Shown here one piece after another: positions 18,529 to 27,498 of a stretch of DNA of 62,426 nt. Within the stretch, counting starts at the first letter, position 1; each line of letters begins with the position of its first letter. The stretch comes from Bacillota bacterium (lineage in GTDB: Bacteria > Bacillota > Clostridia > Christensenellales > SZUA-584): the NCBI GenBank assembly GCA_023412005.1, contig JAEYOE010000009.1, positions 1-62,426 on the forward strand, written 5' to 3'. The position numbers and the translations under genes are program-made. Below the pieces are notes generated by a model. The model saw only the letters and a list, made by a program, of their open reading frames with translations. It made no database searches and had not been told where the DNA came from.

Positions 18529-20163
18529 TTATTCGCCGGACTTTTTGTCTTTCTTGCTGTCTTGATAGCGCTTTGCGGCGGCCACAAGCTCACGGAAGAG
18601 CGGATGCGACCGGATCGGGCGCGATTTGAATTCGGGATGGAACTGCACACCCACGTACCACGGATGCTCAGGTATTTCCACAATCTCCACGAGGCCATGA
18701 TCGGGATTGATGCCCGCCACGCGCATACCGGCTTTTGTGATCTGTTCGAGATACATGTTGTTGAACTCGTAGCGGTGACGGTGACGCTCGTTGATCTCTT
18801 CCTTCTGATACGCATCATACGCATAGGTGCCTTTGTTGAGCAAGCATTTGTAGTTGCCAAGCCGCATTGTGCCGCCCATGTCCGTGATGTTTTTCTGTTC
18901 CGGCATCAAATCGATAAACGGATACGGCGTATCGCTGCAATGCTCGGTTGAGTTGGCTTCGCGGTACCCAAGAACGTTGCGCGCAAACTCGATGATGGCA
19001 AGCTGCATACCAAGGCAGATGCCGAAGAACGGCACCTTGTTTTCTCTGCAGTACTGTATGGCTTTGATCTTGCCTTCTATGCCTCTGTCGCCAAAGCCGC
19101 CCGGTACAATCACGCCGTCTGCGTTCTTGAGTATGCCCGCGGCATCATTGGTTTCTTCAATGTCCACAGCGTTTATCCACAGTATCTTCACATCAAGCTT
19201 GTTTGCAATGCCCGCGTGTGTTAACGATTCTGCAATGCTCAAATAGGCATCGTGCAGCTCAATATATTTACCGACGATCGCGATTTTAACCTGCTCTTTT
19301 TTTTGTTTTTGTATGCGCACAATGCTTTCCCATTCGGGAATGTGGCTCGGCACGTTCGGCAGTGAAAGCCTGTCGCAAACGAGCTTGTCTAGCTTTTCGT
19401 TGCGCAGCATGATGGGGACCTCGTAGAGCGAATCAGCATCAAGGTTTTGCACCACGCTCGCGGGGCTCACGTTACAGAACAGCGCTATTTTGCGCTTGGT
19501 GTCGTCAGTTAATTCCACCTCGGTACGGCAGACGATGATATCCGGCTCAATGCCGATGGTGCGCAGTTCTTTCACGCTGTGCTGTGTGGGTTTCGTTTTG
19601 AGTTCGCCCACTTTACGCAGATACGGCATCAGCGTGACGTGGATATACATACAGTTTTCTTCGCCGACTTCCCACTTAATCTGCCGAATTGTTTCGAGGA
19701 ACGGCTGCGATTCAATATCGCCCACGGTGCCGCCGATTTCAGTGATGACCACATCGGGCTTTTCTTTGCTGGCCACGCTGTAAATGCGCGATTTAATTTC
19801 GTCGGTGATATGCGGAATCACCTGAACGGTGCCGCCCAGATAATCGCCGCGACGTTCCTTGGTGATCACCTTCCAATACACCTTGCCGGTGGTTACGTTA
19901 GAATCCGCAAACGAATTCTCGTCGGTAAAGCGCTCATAGTGGCCGATATCAAGATCGGTTTCGGCACCGTCATCTGTGACAAAAACCTCACCGTGCTGAA
20001 ACGGGCTCATCGTGCCCGGATCGACATTGATATAAGGGTCGCACTTTTGCAGCGACACTTTCAGGCCACGGCTTTTAAGCAGCAGCCCGAGTGAGGCCGC
20101 CGTGATGCCTTTACCGAGCGAAGATACCACACCGCCTGTAACAAAAATAAATTTCGTGGACAT
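18529..20163 (-). CDS. pyrG: CTP synthase
   Basis: 544 residues. It makes CTP from UTP, ATP and glutamine. The N-terminal synthetase domain starts FIFVTGGVVSSLGKGITAAS and carries the Mg/ATP-binding region CDPYINVDPGTMSPFQHGE. The C-terminal class I glutaminase has the nucleophile in FFGICLGMQ and the His-Glu pair in HPEFKSRP. An open frame extends to 20184, but the ATG at 20163 has GGAGGGG five bases upstream and matches the family start. The upstream MBL-fold gene is 29 bp away and probably cotranscribed. Confidence 0.97.
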   Translation of the reverse strand: MSTKFIFVTGGVVSSLGKGITAASLGLLLKSRGLKVSLQKCDPYINVDPGTMSPFQHGEVFVTDDGAETDLDIGHYERFTDENSFADSNVTTGKVYWKVITKERRGDYLGGTVQVIPHITDEIKSRIYSVASKEKPDVVITEIGGTVGDIESQPFLETIRQIKWEVGEENCMYIHVTLMPYLRKVGELKTKPTQHSVKELRTIGIEPDIIVCRTEVELTDDTKRKIALFCNVSPASVVQNLDADSLYEVPIMLRNEKLDKLVCDRLSLPNVPSHIPEWESIVRIQKQKKEQVKIAIVGKYIELHDAYLSIAESLTHAGIANKLDVKILWINAVDIEETNDAAGILKNADGVIVPGGFGDRGIEGKIKAIQYCRENKVPFFGICLGMQLAIIEFARNVLGYREANSTEHCSDTPYPFIDLMPEQKNITDMGGTMRLGNYKCLLNKGTYAYDAYQKEEINERHRHRYEFNNMYLEQITKAGMRVAGINPDHGLVEIVEIPEHPWYVGVQFHPEFKSRPIRSHPLFRELVAAAKRYQDSKKDKKSGE

Positions 20164-20192
20164 GAACCCCTCCATAAATAACAAAGATAATT

Positions 20193-20840
20193 TTATAGAT
20201 ATTCCATCACAATAATGCGCGTACGCTTTTTCAGCGTCGCTTTATCGATATTGATATAATTTTGGCCGCGATGAGACACATCGTATTCACGGCCTGCCGC
20301 CTCCAGAAAATCACTTAACGGCGCCAGGTCAAGGCCTGTTTCCGCTGTTTGAAAATGCATGGGAATAATGATGTTGGGCCCAATCGTTTCACAGATTTGA
20401 AGCGCTTCGCACGCATCAATCGTGAACTTGCCGCCAACGGGAATCAGCAGTATCTCGGTGCCCTTGAGCTTTTCAAATATGTCGCCGGTGGGAATATCAC
20501 CGATATCTCCCATGTGGCAAATCCGCATGCCGTGAATGGTAAGCACAAAGCATATGTTTTGGCCGCGCTGTGCGCCCTGCACCTTGTCGTGCCAGGTACT
20601 GATGCCTTCAATGGTGAGATCCCCAAACGTATAGACGCCGGGTTTATCCACAACAGTATAATCGCCGGACACACAAGACAGATTGTTATGGTCGCTATGG
20701 GCATGGCTGATTGTGACGATATCGGTTTCCACAGCCTGCAGCGCGTGGCCGATGCGGTCGTCGTATGGGTCAAACAATATGCGTGTGCCGTCTTTCAGCG
20801 TGACTTTGAAGCAGGAATGACCAAGCCATTCGATAAGCAT
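20193..20840 (-). CDS. MBL-fold metal-dependent hydrolase (UlaG/YtkL-like)
   Basis: 215 residues. Metallo-beta-lactamase fold: it starts IEWLGHSCFKV, has the metal-binding HAHSDH motif (around residues 46-51), GDIGD near residue 116 and a late MHFQT His. It resembles the single-domain UlaG/YtkL/RomA group found widely in Firmicutes, whose substrates are mostly unknown. It is cytosolic. It lies between the DUF1934 gene and pyrG on the same strand. Confidence 0.88.
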   Translation of the reverse strand: MLIEWLGHSCFKVTLKDGTRILFDPYDDRIGHALQAVETDIVTISHAHSDHNNLSCVSGDYTVVDKPGVYTFGDLTIEGISTWHDKVQGAQRGQNICFVLTIHGMRICHMGDIGDIPTGDIFEKLKGTEILLIPVGGKFTIDACEALQICETIGPNIIIPMHFQTAETGLDLAPLSDFLEAAGREYDVSHRGQNYINIDKATLKKRTRIIVMEYL

Positions 20841-20867
20841 GTAATCACCTCAATTTCCTATTAATAT

Positions 20868-21296
20868 CTAATTTACGCAGTCTTCCATACTTTTAAACTT
20901 GAGATCAAGTTTGTTAAAGGTTGAAAGCGTGCCAAGGCTTAATTCATATTCAAGGCGCAGGCTGCCTTCGTTTTCGAAAAGCTCGCTCTCCACACGCGAC
21001 GCGAAAAGATGAAGGCTGATGGAGCCGTATGGCGTGTCCATGTTGCTGTCGAAAACGCGGCCCGGGGAAAATACCATTTGCATATTCAGTGTGCCGTTGC
21101 GTTCGATGGTAACGCTGTCGCCCGAAAACACCAGCGTGGTGGTGCACCCTTCAATGCCGGTGAGTTCGCTTTCGTCGTATTCGATTAAAAGCCCCTCGGG
21201 CTTTTTGGTGAGGCGGCCTTCGGTGATGAGCTCAATGCGCTCATCTTCGTCGCCGTCTCGCTGTGTTCCTGTTATGTTCAGCAATACCCGCTGCAT
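20868..21296 (-). CDS. DUF1934 family protein (YwiB-like)
   Basis: 142 residues, almost all beta-strand: it starts VLLNITGTQRDGDEDERIELITEGRL and continues with LLIEYDESELTGIEGCTTTLVF and SGDSVTIERNG. This matches the lipocalin-like barrel family of B. subtilis YwiB. Its function is unknown. In Bacilli the gene lies near argS and pyrG, and here it is also two genes upstream of pyrG, so the linkage is partly conserved. It is the first gene of the run leading to pyrG. Confidence 0.85.
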   Translation of the reverse strand: MQRVLLNITGTQRDGDEDERIELITEGRLTKKPEGLLIEYDESELTGIEGCTTTLVFSGDSVTIERNGTLNMQMVFSPGRVFDSNMDTPYGSISLHLFASRVESELFENEGSLRLEYELSLGTLSTFNKLDLKFKSMEDCVN

Positions 21297-21515
21297 TCAG
21301 CCCTCCTTAAATTTTCACAGACCATTATAGCACAAAAGGCTTGATGAGATAAATAGCAAATGATTGATATATCAATAAAATACACACAAGATAATAAGGA
21401 TAATCAATAAATTATGGAACGCTCAGAGAAAATCTTTGAAAGACACACTCTCTGGTCAATAAAACTGCTGAAAGTGAAGTGTATATGAATATGAATCACG
21501 AAAAGGTAAAAGCAC

Positions 21516-21550
21516 AGAAGGTCTATCAAATGGCACATGATAGACCTTCT
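21516..21550 (-). terminator. Perfect 13-bp hairpin downstream of the zinc-ribbon gene
   Basis: AGAAGGTCTATCA and TGATAGACCTTCT are exact reverse complements separated by nine bases. On the minus strand a short T-rich stretch (GTGCTTTTA) follows. It lies 12 bp after the small membrane gene and probably terminates it. Confidence 0.6.
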
Positions 21551-21562
21551 GCCCATAACAGT

Positions 21563-21829
21563 TTATCTTTGCTTTAATTTTACGCCGCATGACGGGCAAT
21601 AATCAGGGACACTTTCATTAAAGGGCAATTGATGGTGGCAGTGTGGACACTTATTGTAGGAAAAAACCCAAATGAAAGAGCCCATGATACAGATCGCACC
21701 AAAAAGAAAAAGTATCAATTGAATCCATGGCAATATTGGAAGCTGAGAACACAAAAGCAACACTATTCCAATGGCTATTAAGATCCAGCGGATCCTTTGG
21801 GCGTTTCGAAAACTTGTAATATTATTCAT
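21563..21829 (-). CDS. Small two-span membrane protein with C-terminal zinc ribbon
   Basis: 88 residues. Two hydrophobic segments (about 14-33 and 36-55) are followed by a cytoplasmic zinc ribbon with CPHC and CPSC pairs. The ATG at 21829 has AAGGA ten bases upstream; a longer GTG start at 21862 has no such site. A perfect hairpin follows the stop, and the surroundings are AT-rich compared with the neighbours. I do not recognise a named family. The layout is common among small zinc-ribbon membrane proteins of Firmicutes with unknown roles. Confidence 0.75.
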   Translation of the reverse strand: MNNITSFRNAQRIRWILIAIGIVLLLCSQLPILPWIQLILFLFGAICIMGSFIWVFSYNKCPHCHHQLPFNESVPDYCPSCGVKLKQR

Positions 21830-22040
21830 AGAAAAAGCATCCTTAATTCGTTTAGCTATCACCTATTGGTAAAACAATACAGTATTAACAGTATGCATTC
21901 AACTTAAATGTAACGAATAATGCTAAAAATGGAATGAAAAGTTGATTTAACGATTTCGTATCTTGATGTATATTATTTTCCCATGTGGCCATAATTGATA
22001 GCGCATATATATGACACTGTGATAACAAGGTATAAGAACA

Positions 22041-22565
22041 ATGACCACAAATAAAAAGCTCTCCGTAATGGCAATACTGATGGCGCTGGTGCTGCTGCTC
22101 AGCGCGTGCGCGCCCACGCCGTTTCGGCTTCACGTCATTGCAAATTCCGATTCGGACGATGACCAGCAGGTGAAAATGCAGGTGCGCGACGCGGTGCTGA
22201 AAGCCACTGAAGACGGAATCCTTGAATGTACCAATGCGAGCGAAGCGCGCGCATATATCGAAAACAACCTTGAGATAATAGAAAAGACGGCAAATGAAAC
22301 GCTGGCCGAAAACGGATTTGACTACTCGGCCACGGCGCAGGTGGGCACGTTCCATTTCCCCGAAAAGACGTATCAGAACGTGACGTACCCCGAGGGCGAC
22401 TATCAGGCGCTGGAAGTGACGCTGGGCAGCGGCGATGGGCATAACTGGTGGTGCGTGATGTTCCCGCCGCTGTGTCTCACAGAAATCGATGGTGTTGACG
22501 AAAGCGACACGCAGGTGGAATACACGTCGTTTTTCGCGGAGCTTTTTGACAGCCTGTTCGGATAA
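22041..22565 (+). CDS. spoIIR: Stage II sporulation protein R
   Basis: 174 residues. In sporulation, SpoIIR is made in the forespore and crosses into the intermembrane space, where it triggers the SpoIIGA protease to activate sigma-E in the mother cell. The family core FRLHVIANSDSDDDQ and the late GHNWWCVMFPPLC are both present. The N-terminus has a hydrophobic segment ending LLLSAC (C23), which fits a lipobox, so the protein may be a lipoprotein rather than freely secreted. It is followed 35 bp later by sleB. Start at 22041, with a modest AAGG site. Confidence 0.92.
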   Translation: MTTNKKLSVMAILMALVLLLSACAPTPFRLHVIANSDSDDDQQVKMQVRDAVLKATEDGILECTNASEARAYIENNLEIIEKTANETLAENGFDYSATAQVGTFHFPEKTYQNVTYPEGDYQALEVTLGSGDGHNWWCVMFPPLCLTEIDGVDESDTQVEYTSFFAELFDSLFG

Positions 22566-22600
22566 TCTGCCGTTAATCTTATTTTAAGGAGATCGGCCAT

Positions 22601-23260
22601 ATGAGAAAGAAACTGAAACCGCTGGTATTTTTGTTGCTGGCGGTTTTGTTATGCAGCGGTGCCGCTATTATGCCCGTCGCGTCATACAAAATGGGATCGA
22701 GCGGCGACGCGATACGTGAAATTCAGCAGCGTCTGAAAGACTGGGGCTATTACACGGGGAATGTTGACGGGTATTACGGCGTATTGACGCAGGATGCGGT
22801 GATTTATTTCCAGAAAAAGCACGGCATCACGGTTGACGGTGTGGTGGGTGCGCAAACAGCGGAAAAGCTCGGCGTGGCTGCCCCCTCCGGCAGCAGCGGC
22901 AGCGCAAACGATAATGATGTGTATTTGCTCGCAAAGCTGGTGCACGGCGAGGCGCGCGGCGAACCGTATAAGGGCATGGTGGCGGTGGCCGCGGTGGTGC
23001 TGAATCGCGTGGAAAGCTCGCTTTTCCCGAACAGCATCGCCAATGTGATTTACCAGAGCGGCGCGTTCTCGGTGGTGGACGACGGGCAGATTAACCTGGC
23101 GCCCGACCAAAGCTCGCTGCGGGCTGCGAGAGACGCTATAAATGGCTGGGATCCTTCCGGCGGTGCGTTGTTTTATTATAACCCCGCCAAAACCACCAAT
23201 AAATACATGCGGTCGCGTCCTGTGATTGTCACCATCGGCGATCATATTTTTTGCAAATAG
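22601..23260 (+). CDS. sleB: Spore cortex-lytic enzyme SleB
   Basis: 219 residues. A signal peptide (about 1-28), one PG_binding_1 domain (about 32-90, GDAIREIQQRLKDWGYYTG) and a C-terminal Hydrolase_2 domain with the catalytic Glu in VHGEARGE (E117). SleB is a lytic transglycosylase that degrades muramic-lactam cortex during germination. The neighbour ypeB, required for its assembly and stability, starts 9 bp downstream, as in Bacillus. The AAGGAG site precedes the ATG. Confidence 0.95.
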   Translation: MRKKLKPLVFLLLAVLLCSGAAIMPVASYKMGSSGDAIREIQQRLKDWGYYTGNVDGYYGVLTQDAVIYFQKKHGITVDGVVGAQTAEKLGVAAPSGSSGSANDNDVYLLAKLVHGEARGEPYKGMVAVAAVVLNRVESSLFPNSIANVIYQSGAFSVVDDGQINLAPDQSSLRAARDAINGWDPSGGALFYYNPAKTTNKYMRSRPVIVTIGDHIFCK

Positions 23261-23269
23261 GAGGGCATT

Positions 23270-24592
23270 ATGAAAAGAGCATATAAAATTATAGCGGCGG
23301 TGGCTGCGGGTGTGTTGATTGTGACGCTCACAACAACAACCATTGTGTTTCACAGCCAGAAGCAAATACTAAAAAATCAGCTCGGCGCAGTCTATACAAG
23401 ATCGTTCGAACAGCTGATGGCGGATGTGACGAGCCTTGAAGCCAAGCTCTATAAGCTCAAGGCATCCAGCGGAGCCAATCAATACACGATGCTGCTGATG
23501 GATGTGTGGCGGCAAACGGGAGATACCGAAAGTTCGCTGGCGGCGCTGCCCGTTTCGTATGCCGGTTCGTCTACACTCACGCAGTTTGTGAACAGAACAG
23601 GTGATTACTGCCGTTATCTAACCGACAAGCTGTCTCGCGGGGAAACACTTTCGCAGGATGATTTCAATCAGATTCAGCAGCTTGCTTTGTCGTGCGGTGA
23701 GGTAAGCGATGAACTTATGGTCATACAAAACGGCGGATACCCGGGTGACAGCGGCTTCGCTGAGAATGCTTTTCTTGCGTCTGATGAGGAGGCGGGCAAT
23801 CTCGATTTTGCGAATCAGCAGTTTCCGCATCTTGTTTACGACGGGCCTTTTTCCGAAAGCACCGAAAATAAGATGCCCGAGGGGCTAGGCGCTTTTGAGG
23901 TATCGCGAGAACAAGCCGCCAAAACAGCCGCTCAGTTTTTGGGGCTGGACGCATCGGCGCTGACTGACGCGGGTGAGGAGAACGGCATCATTCCGAGCTT
24001 TGGGTTTACGGGAATTCAAAACGGCAAAGATTTTGAAATATATATCAGCAAGCAGGGCTCACAAGTGCTGTGGTACATGGAATCGTCTGAGGGCGGTATA
24101 TCAGCCATCCCCACCGACGAAAAATACAATCAGCTCTCAGCGGCAGCGCAGCAGTATTTGATTGATAAAGGGTATGGGCAAAGTGCGGCGAGCTATGCGC
24201 AGTTTTATGACGGTATGGCGGTGATCAACCTCGCACCAATGCAGGACAATATCGTGCTTTATCCTGATCTCATTAAGGTTTGGGTGGATATACCGACAGC
24301 GACGGTTAAGGGCATTGACGCGCATAACTACTTAATGTCGCACAAAGAGCGCACACTGGCCCCTCCGTTGCTGACGCAGGAGCAGACGCAGCCGATGCTG
24401 ACTGCCGGTTTGGCGGTGAGCAGTGCGCGCCTCGCGTTGATTCCGACGGACGCGAGCGAAGAAAAAGTGTGCTGGGAGTTTACGTGCACCATGGACAGCC
24501 ATGATTATATCGTTTACATCAACGCGCAGACAGGCGTGCAGGAGGATATTTTCATGATACAGCACACGAATAACGGCACGCTCGTGATGTAG
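23270..24592 (+). CDS. ypeB: Germination protein YpeB
   Basis: 440 residues. An N-terminal membrane span (about 6-28) is followed by a coiled region and, in the C-terminal half, PepSY-like repeats (EVSREQAAKTAAQFLG at about 208 and further copies to the end). YpeB is localised with SleB in the dormant spore and needed for its stability. Immediate downstream position after sleB supports the call. It is preceded by a GGAGG site. Confidence 0.93.
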   Translation: MKRAYKIIAAVAAGVLIVTLTTTTIVFHSQKQILKNQLGAVYTRSFEQLMADVTSLEAKLYKLKASSGANQYTMLLMDVWRQTGDTESSLAALPVSYAGSSTLTQFVNRTGDYCRYLTDKLSRGETLSQDDFNQIQQLALSCGEVSDELMVIQNGGYPGDSGFAENAFLASDEEAGNLDFANQQFPHLVYDGPFSESTENKMPEGLGAFEVSREQAAKTAAQFLGLDASALTDAGEENGIIPSFGFTGIQNGKDFEIYISKQGSQVLWYMESSEGGISAIPTDEKYNQLSAAAQQYLIDKGYGQSAASYAQFYDGMAVINLAPMQDNIVLYPDLIKVWVDIPTATVKGIDAHNYLMSHKERTLAPPLLTQEQTQPMLTAGLAVSSARLALIPTDASEEKVCWEFTCTMDSHDYIVYINAQTGVQEDIFMIQHTNNGTLVM

Positions 24593-24637
24593 CGCCATCT
24601 GTCATACCGAGCCAAGAGATAACGCAGTCGCCATTGC

Positions 24638-24739
24638 TGTCATACCGAGCGGAGTATAACGAAGTCGACTACGCAGTGGAATGGTATCCCATGTTTATAG
24701 CGTTTTAACATGGGATTCCTCGACAGGCTCGGAATGACA
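24638..24739. repeat. Inverted-repeat element (family 2), copy 1
   Basis: About 102 bp starting TGTCATACCGAGC and ending GGCTCGGAATGACA, with internal arms ATCCCATGTT and AACATGGGAT. It shares GTCGACTAC..AGTGGAATGG with the copy at 56641-56753. A further partial start (24599-24632) lies just left of it. It looks like a non-coding miniature element. Confidence 0.7.
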
Positions 24740-24768
24740 ACTTCGTTGTCTCCTTATCGGTTCCTTAG

Positions 24769-24874
24769 GGCTCCTTTTGAAAGGAACTGTCAGCTTTGCT
24801 GGCGGAGGATTGAAAAAAAGAAAACTGCAATCCTCCGTCACGCTGCGCGTGACACCTCCTTTAATAAAGGAAGC
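24769..24874. repeat. Paired-hairpin intergenic repeat, complete copy (family 1)
   Basis: Two inverted half-units meet at GGAGGATTG / CAATCCTCC. The outer ends are CTCCTTTTGAAAGGA and TCCTTTAATAAAGGA hairpins, and the inner ones GTCAGC..GCTGGC and GTCACGCTGCGCGTGAC. The architecture is the same as at 8298-8416, but the sequence has diverged. Confidence 0.7.
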
Positions 24875-24880
24875 TAACAA

Positions 24881-24907
24881 CAAAAAACGCCCCGTTTCCG
24901 AAGCGTC
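24881..24907 (-). terminator. Rho-independent terminator of the lipoprotein gene
   Basis: On the minus strand ACGCTTC pairs with GGGGCGT (two wobbles) around a six-base loop and is followed by TTTTTT. It probably also ends the whole V-ATPase transcript. Confidence 0.75.
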
Positions 24908-24938
24908 CTTAAATTTTTCATTCATTATTGCTCATTGA

Positions 24939-25433
24939 TTACTGTATTAAAATCTCGCTGACAAATATCACCTGACCGTCCAGCCAATACAGCGTAAAGG
25001 GCGCGCCGCTTTTTTTGCCCGATATATATTGCACAAAAACCTTATCCAAATACGGAGACTTAACCTTTGAGCTGTTCAAATACGCACCGGTCACTACCGT
25101 CTGTTCATCAACCTCTTCGTCATTCGTAAAAAAAGATTCATCTGGGTCGGTACTGCCGCGCTTGTAGTTTTCGTTGTAAGCGAGCTTGTCATAATGGATG
25201 AGGCAGCCTTGCCGCACGAGCTCGGCGCTGGTGATCTTCACCGGGAACGATTCCACCTTGTTTGATGAAGCGACAACGCGGTCGAGCAAACCGCTGATGA
25301 GGCTGCCATCGTACGGGCATTGTGTGGGCGCAGCATTGTCGTTTGCTGACGCCGTTGTTTTAACCGTATCGCAGCCGAGCATCAGCAGCATCGGTATGAA
25401 AATCAGCACCACACAAAGCAATTTTGTTTTCAT
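24939..25433 (-). CDS. Putative lipoprotein of unknown function
   Basis: 164 residues. A hydrophobic signal segment ends MLGC (C21), consistent with a lipobox, so the mature protein is probably anchored to the outer face of the membrane. The rest is a small mixed domain with three Cys residues and no recognised motif. The ATG at 25433 follows GGAGG; an earlier in-frame TTG lacks spacing. It starts 44 bp after ntpD on the same strand with no terminator between, so it may be the last gene of the V-ATPase transcript. No function can be assigned. Confidence 0.75.
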   Translation of the reverse strand: MKTKLLCVVLIFIPMLLMLGCDTVKTTASANDNAAPTQCPYDGSLISGLLDRVVASSNKVESFPVKITSAELVRQGCLIHYDKLAYNENYKRGSTDPDESFFTNDEEVDEQTVVTGAYLNSSKVKSPYLDKVFVQYISGKKSGAPFTLYWLDGQVIFVSEILIQ

Positions 25434-25477
25434 GTCTGTCCCATCCTCCAAAAATGGAGAGTCACCCCTCCTTCGTA

Positions 25478-26116
25478 TTACGCTTCCCGCTTCGCAATCA
25501 TGTCCTTCGTTTTCATCAGGCGCGTTAAGTTGCCGCGCTCGTTTTCATCCAGCTTCATGCGAATATAGCGTATTGTCTCCTGCAGCTGAGGAATCATCAC
25601 GTATTCCAGCGCGTTCACGCGTCTGCGTGTTTTTTCGATTTCGTCAGCCAGCATATTGCACGTTTTTTCGAGCTCAGCCAGTTCCACCATCTGCGGCAGC
25701 ACGCCGGAGAGCTTGGTTGTTGCGTTATCCAGTTCAGCCGAGGTGGATAGCAGGCCGTACGGGAAGAAAGAGCGCTCCTGCTTCTTTTCGCTGTAGCTGA
25801 TTTTCGGGACGTCAACGCTCATAATGTTCGCGCGGCTGATAGATAAATCCACCTCGCGCACCGGGTACATCAACGCTTCGTCCATCGTTTCTTTGCTCAT
25901 CGCAACGCGCGCCAGCACAAAGCCCGAAAGCGCGGCATTCAGCGCCGCCTCCACCTCTTCGCGCAGCATTTTGTTGCGGCGTATAAGCAGCATAAACTGG
26001 CGCACCATTTCGTCGCGCTTGTCTTTGAGCAGCTTGTGCCCTCGCGTGGCCGTTACCAAGCGTTTTTTGAGCTTGGTTAACTCCATGCGCGTCGGGTTCA
26101 CTCGTAAAACAGCCAT
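25478..26116 (-). CDS. ntpD: V-type ATP synthase subunit D
   Basis: 212 residues, mostly long helices: it starts VNPTRMELTKLKKRLVTATRGHKLLKDKRDEM and closes with a second long helix in the C-terminal part. Subunit D is the central stalk that rotates in the A3B3 head and couples it to the proteolipid ring. The start lies two bases after the subunit B stop, implying coupled translation. Confidence 0.95.
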   Translation of the reverse strand: MAVLRVNPTRMELTKLKKRLVTATRGHKLLKDKRDEMVRQFMLLIRRNKMLREEVEAALNAALSGFVLARVAMSKETMDEALMYPVREVDLSISRANIMSVDVPKISYSEKKQERSFFPYGLLSTSAELDNATTKLSGVLPQMVELAELEKTCNMLADEIEKTRRRVNALEYVMIPQLQETIRYIRMKLDENERGNLTRLMKTKDMIAKREA

Positions 26117-26118
26117 GG

Positions 26119-27498
26119 TTAATCCTCGTCTGCCGGCAGGTATTTGTTGATGTAGTCGTCTTTAATACGCTTGAGCTCGGCTTTGGGCAGTATTTTTAAC
26201 AGCTTCCACCCAAGGTTCAGCGTTTCTTCTATCGTTCGGTTGGTTTCGTACCCCTGCGACACGTATTCCTTTTCAAATGCGTCCGCGAACTTCGCATAAA
26301 GCTTATCCACATCCGAGAGCGCCGCTTCGCCGAGAATAACAGAAAGCTCTTTGGCATCCTTGCCGCGCGCATATGCCGCAAACAGCTGGTTCATCGTATC
26401 CGCGTGGTCTTCGCGCGTTTTGCCCTTGCCGATGCCCTTGTCCTTCAAACGCGAGAGCGACGGCAGCACATCGATAGGCGGTGTGACGCCCTTTCTCAGT
26501 AGCTCACGCGAGAGGATGATCTGCCCCTCGGTGATGTAACCGGTGAGATCCGGGATCGGGTGCGTTTTGTCGTCTTCCGGCATCGAGAGTATCGGTATCT
26601 GCGTGACTGAGCCTTCGCGTCCTTTAATGCGGCCCGCGCGTTCGTACATCGTGGCAAGGTCAGTATAAAGATAGCCGGGGTAGCCTCTGCGGCCCGGCAC
26701 TTCCTTTCTTGCGGCAGAAACCTCGCGCAGCGCCTCGGCATAGTTTGTGATATCCGTGATGATCACAAGCACGTGCAGGTTCTTCTCGTAAGCGAGGTAT
26801 TCGGCAGCCGTCAGCGCCATACGCGGTGTGGAAATACGCTCAATGGCCGGGTCGTCTGCTAAGTTGATGAAAAGCACGGTGCGGTCAATCGCGCCCGTCT
26901 TTTTAAAATCGCTGATGAAGAAATCGGCTTCTTCAAACGTGATGCCGACCGCGGCGAACACCACGGCGAAGTTCGATTCACCGCCGAGCACCTTGGCCTG
27001 GCGCGCAATCTGCGCGGCGAGGTTGGCGTGCGGCAGGCCGGAGCCCGAGAACACGGGCAGCTTCTGTCCGCGTACGAGCGTATTCAGGCCGTCTATCGCG
27101 GAAATGCCCGTTTGAATAAATTCTTCAGGGTAATCGCGCGATGCCGGGTTGATCGGTGCACCGTTGATGTCCATACGTTTTTCGGGAATGATGGCGGGAC
27201 CGTTGTCAATCGGCTCGCCCATGCCGTCGAACACGCGCCCGAGCATGTCGTATGAAACGGCCAGCTCAATGCTGCGCCCCAAAAACCGGGCTTTCGAGGT
27301 GGATATTTTGAGGCCCTGCGAGCTTTCAAAAAGCTGCACAAGTGCCTTGTCGCCGTTGATTTCGAGCACCTTGCCGCGCCGTGTTTCGCCGTTTTGCTGA
27401 ACGATTTCCACCAGCTCGTCGTATTTAACGCCGCTGACGCCCTCCACCAGCATGAGCGGGCCGACAACCTCGCTGATTGTGCGGTATTCCTTAAGCAA
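26119..27498 (-). CDS. ntpB: V-type ATP synthase subunit B
   Basis: 459 residues, the usual length. Non-catalytic nucleotide-binding partner of subunit A in the head. Family stretches include EVVGPLMLVEGV at the start, PVFSGSGLPHANLAAQIARQA in place of a true P-loop, and ITEGQIILSRELL. Its first eight bases overlap the end of the subunit A gene, so the two are coupled and produced in equal amounts. Confidence 0.96.
   Translation of the reverse strand: MLKEYRTISEVVGPLMLVEGVSGVKYDELVEIVQQNGETRRGKVLEINGDKALVQLFESSQGLKISTSKARFLGRSIELAVSYDMLGRVFDGMGEPIDNGPAIIPEKRMDINGAPINPASRDYPEEFIQTGISAIDGLNTLVRGQKLPVFSGSGLPHANLAAQIARQAKVLGGESNFAVVFAAVGITFEEADFFISDFKKTGAIDRTVLFINLADDPAIERISTPRMALTAAEYLAYEKNLHVLVIITDITNYAEALREVSAARKEVPGRRGYPGYLYTDLATMYERAGRIKGREGSVTQIPILSMPEDDKTHPIPDLTGYITEGQIILSRELLRKGVTPPIDVLPSLSRLKDKGIGKGKTREDHADTMNQLFAAYARGKDAKELSVILGEAALSDVDKLYAKFADAFEKEYVSQGYETNRTIEETLNLGWKLLKILPKAELKRIKDDYINKYLPADED

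Larger units (their letters stand above)
24593..24880. other. Gene-free stretch with two repeat elements
   Basis: Between ypeB and the terminator of the lipoprotein gene. The left half holds a family-2 element (24638-24739) preceded by a partial copy starting at 24599. The right half holds a family-1 paired hairpin (24769-24874). No supported coding sequence. Confidence 0.7.

Noticed and set aside
18514..18547. Possible terminator between pyrG and glnS
   Set aside because: There is a stem, AAGCCCGGC / GCCGGACTT, but the T-run lies on the plus strand, where no gene ends. On the minus strand no T-run follows.
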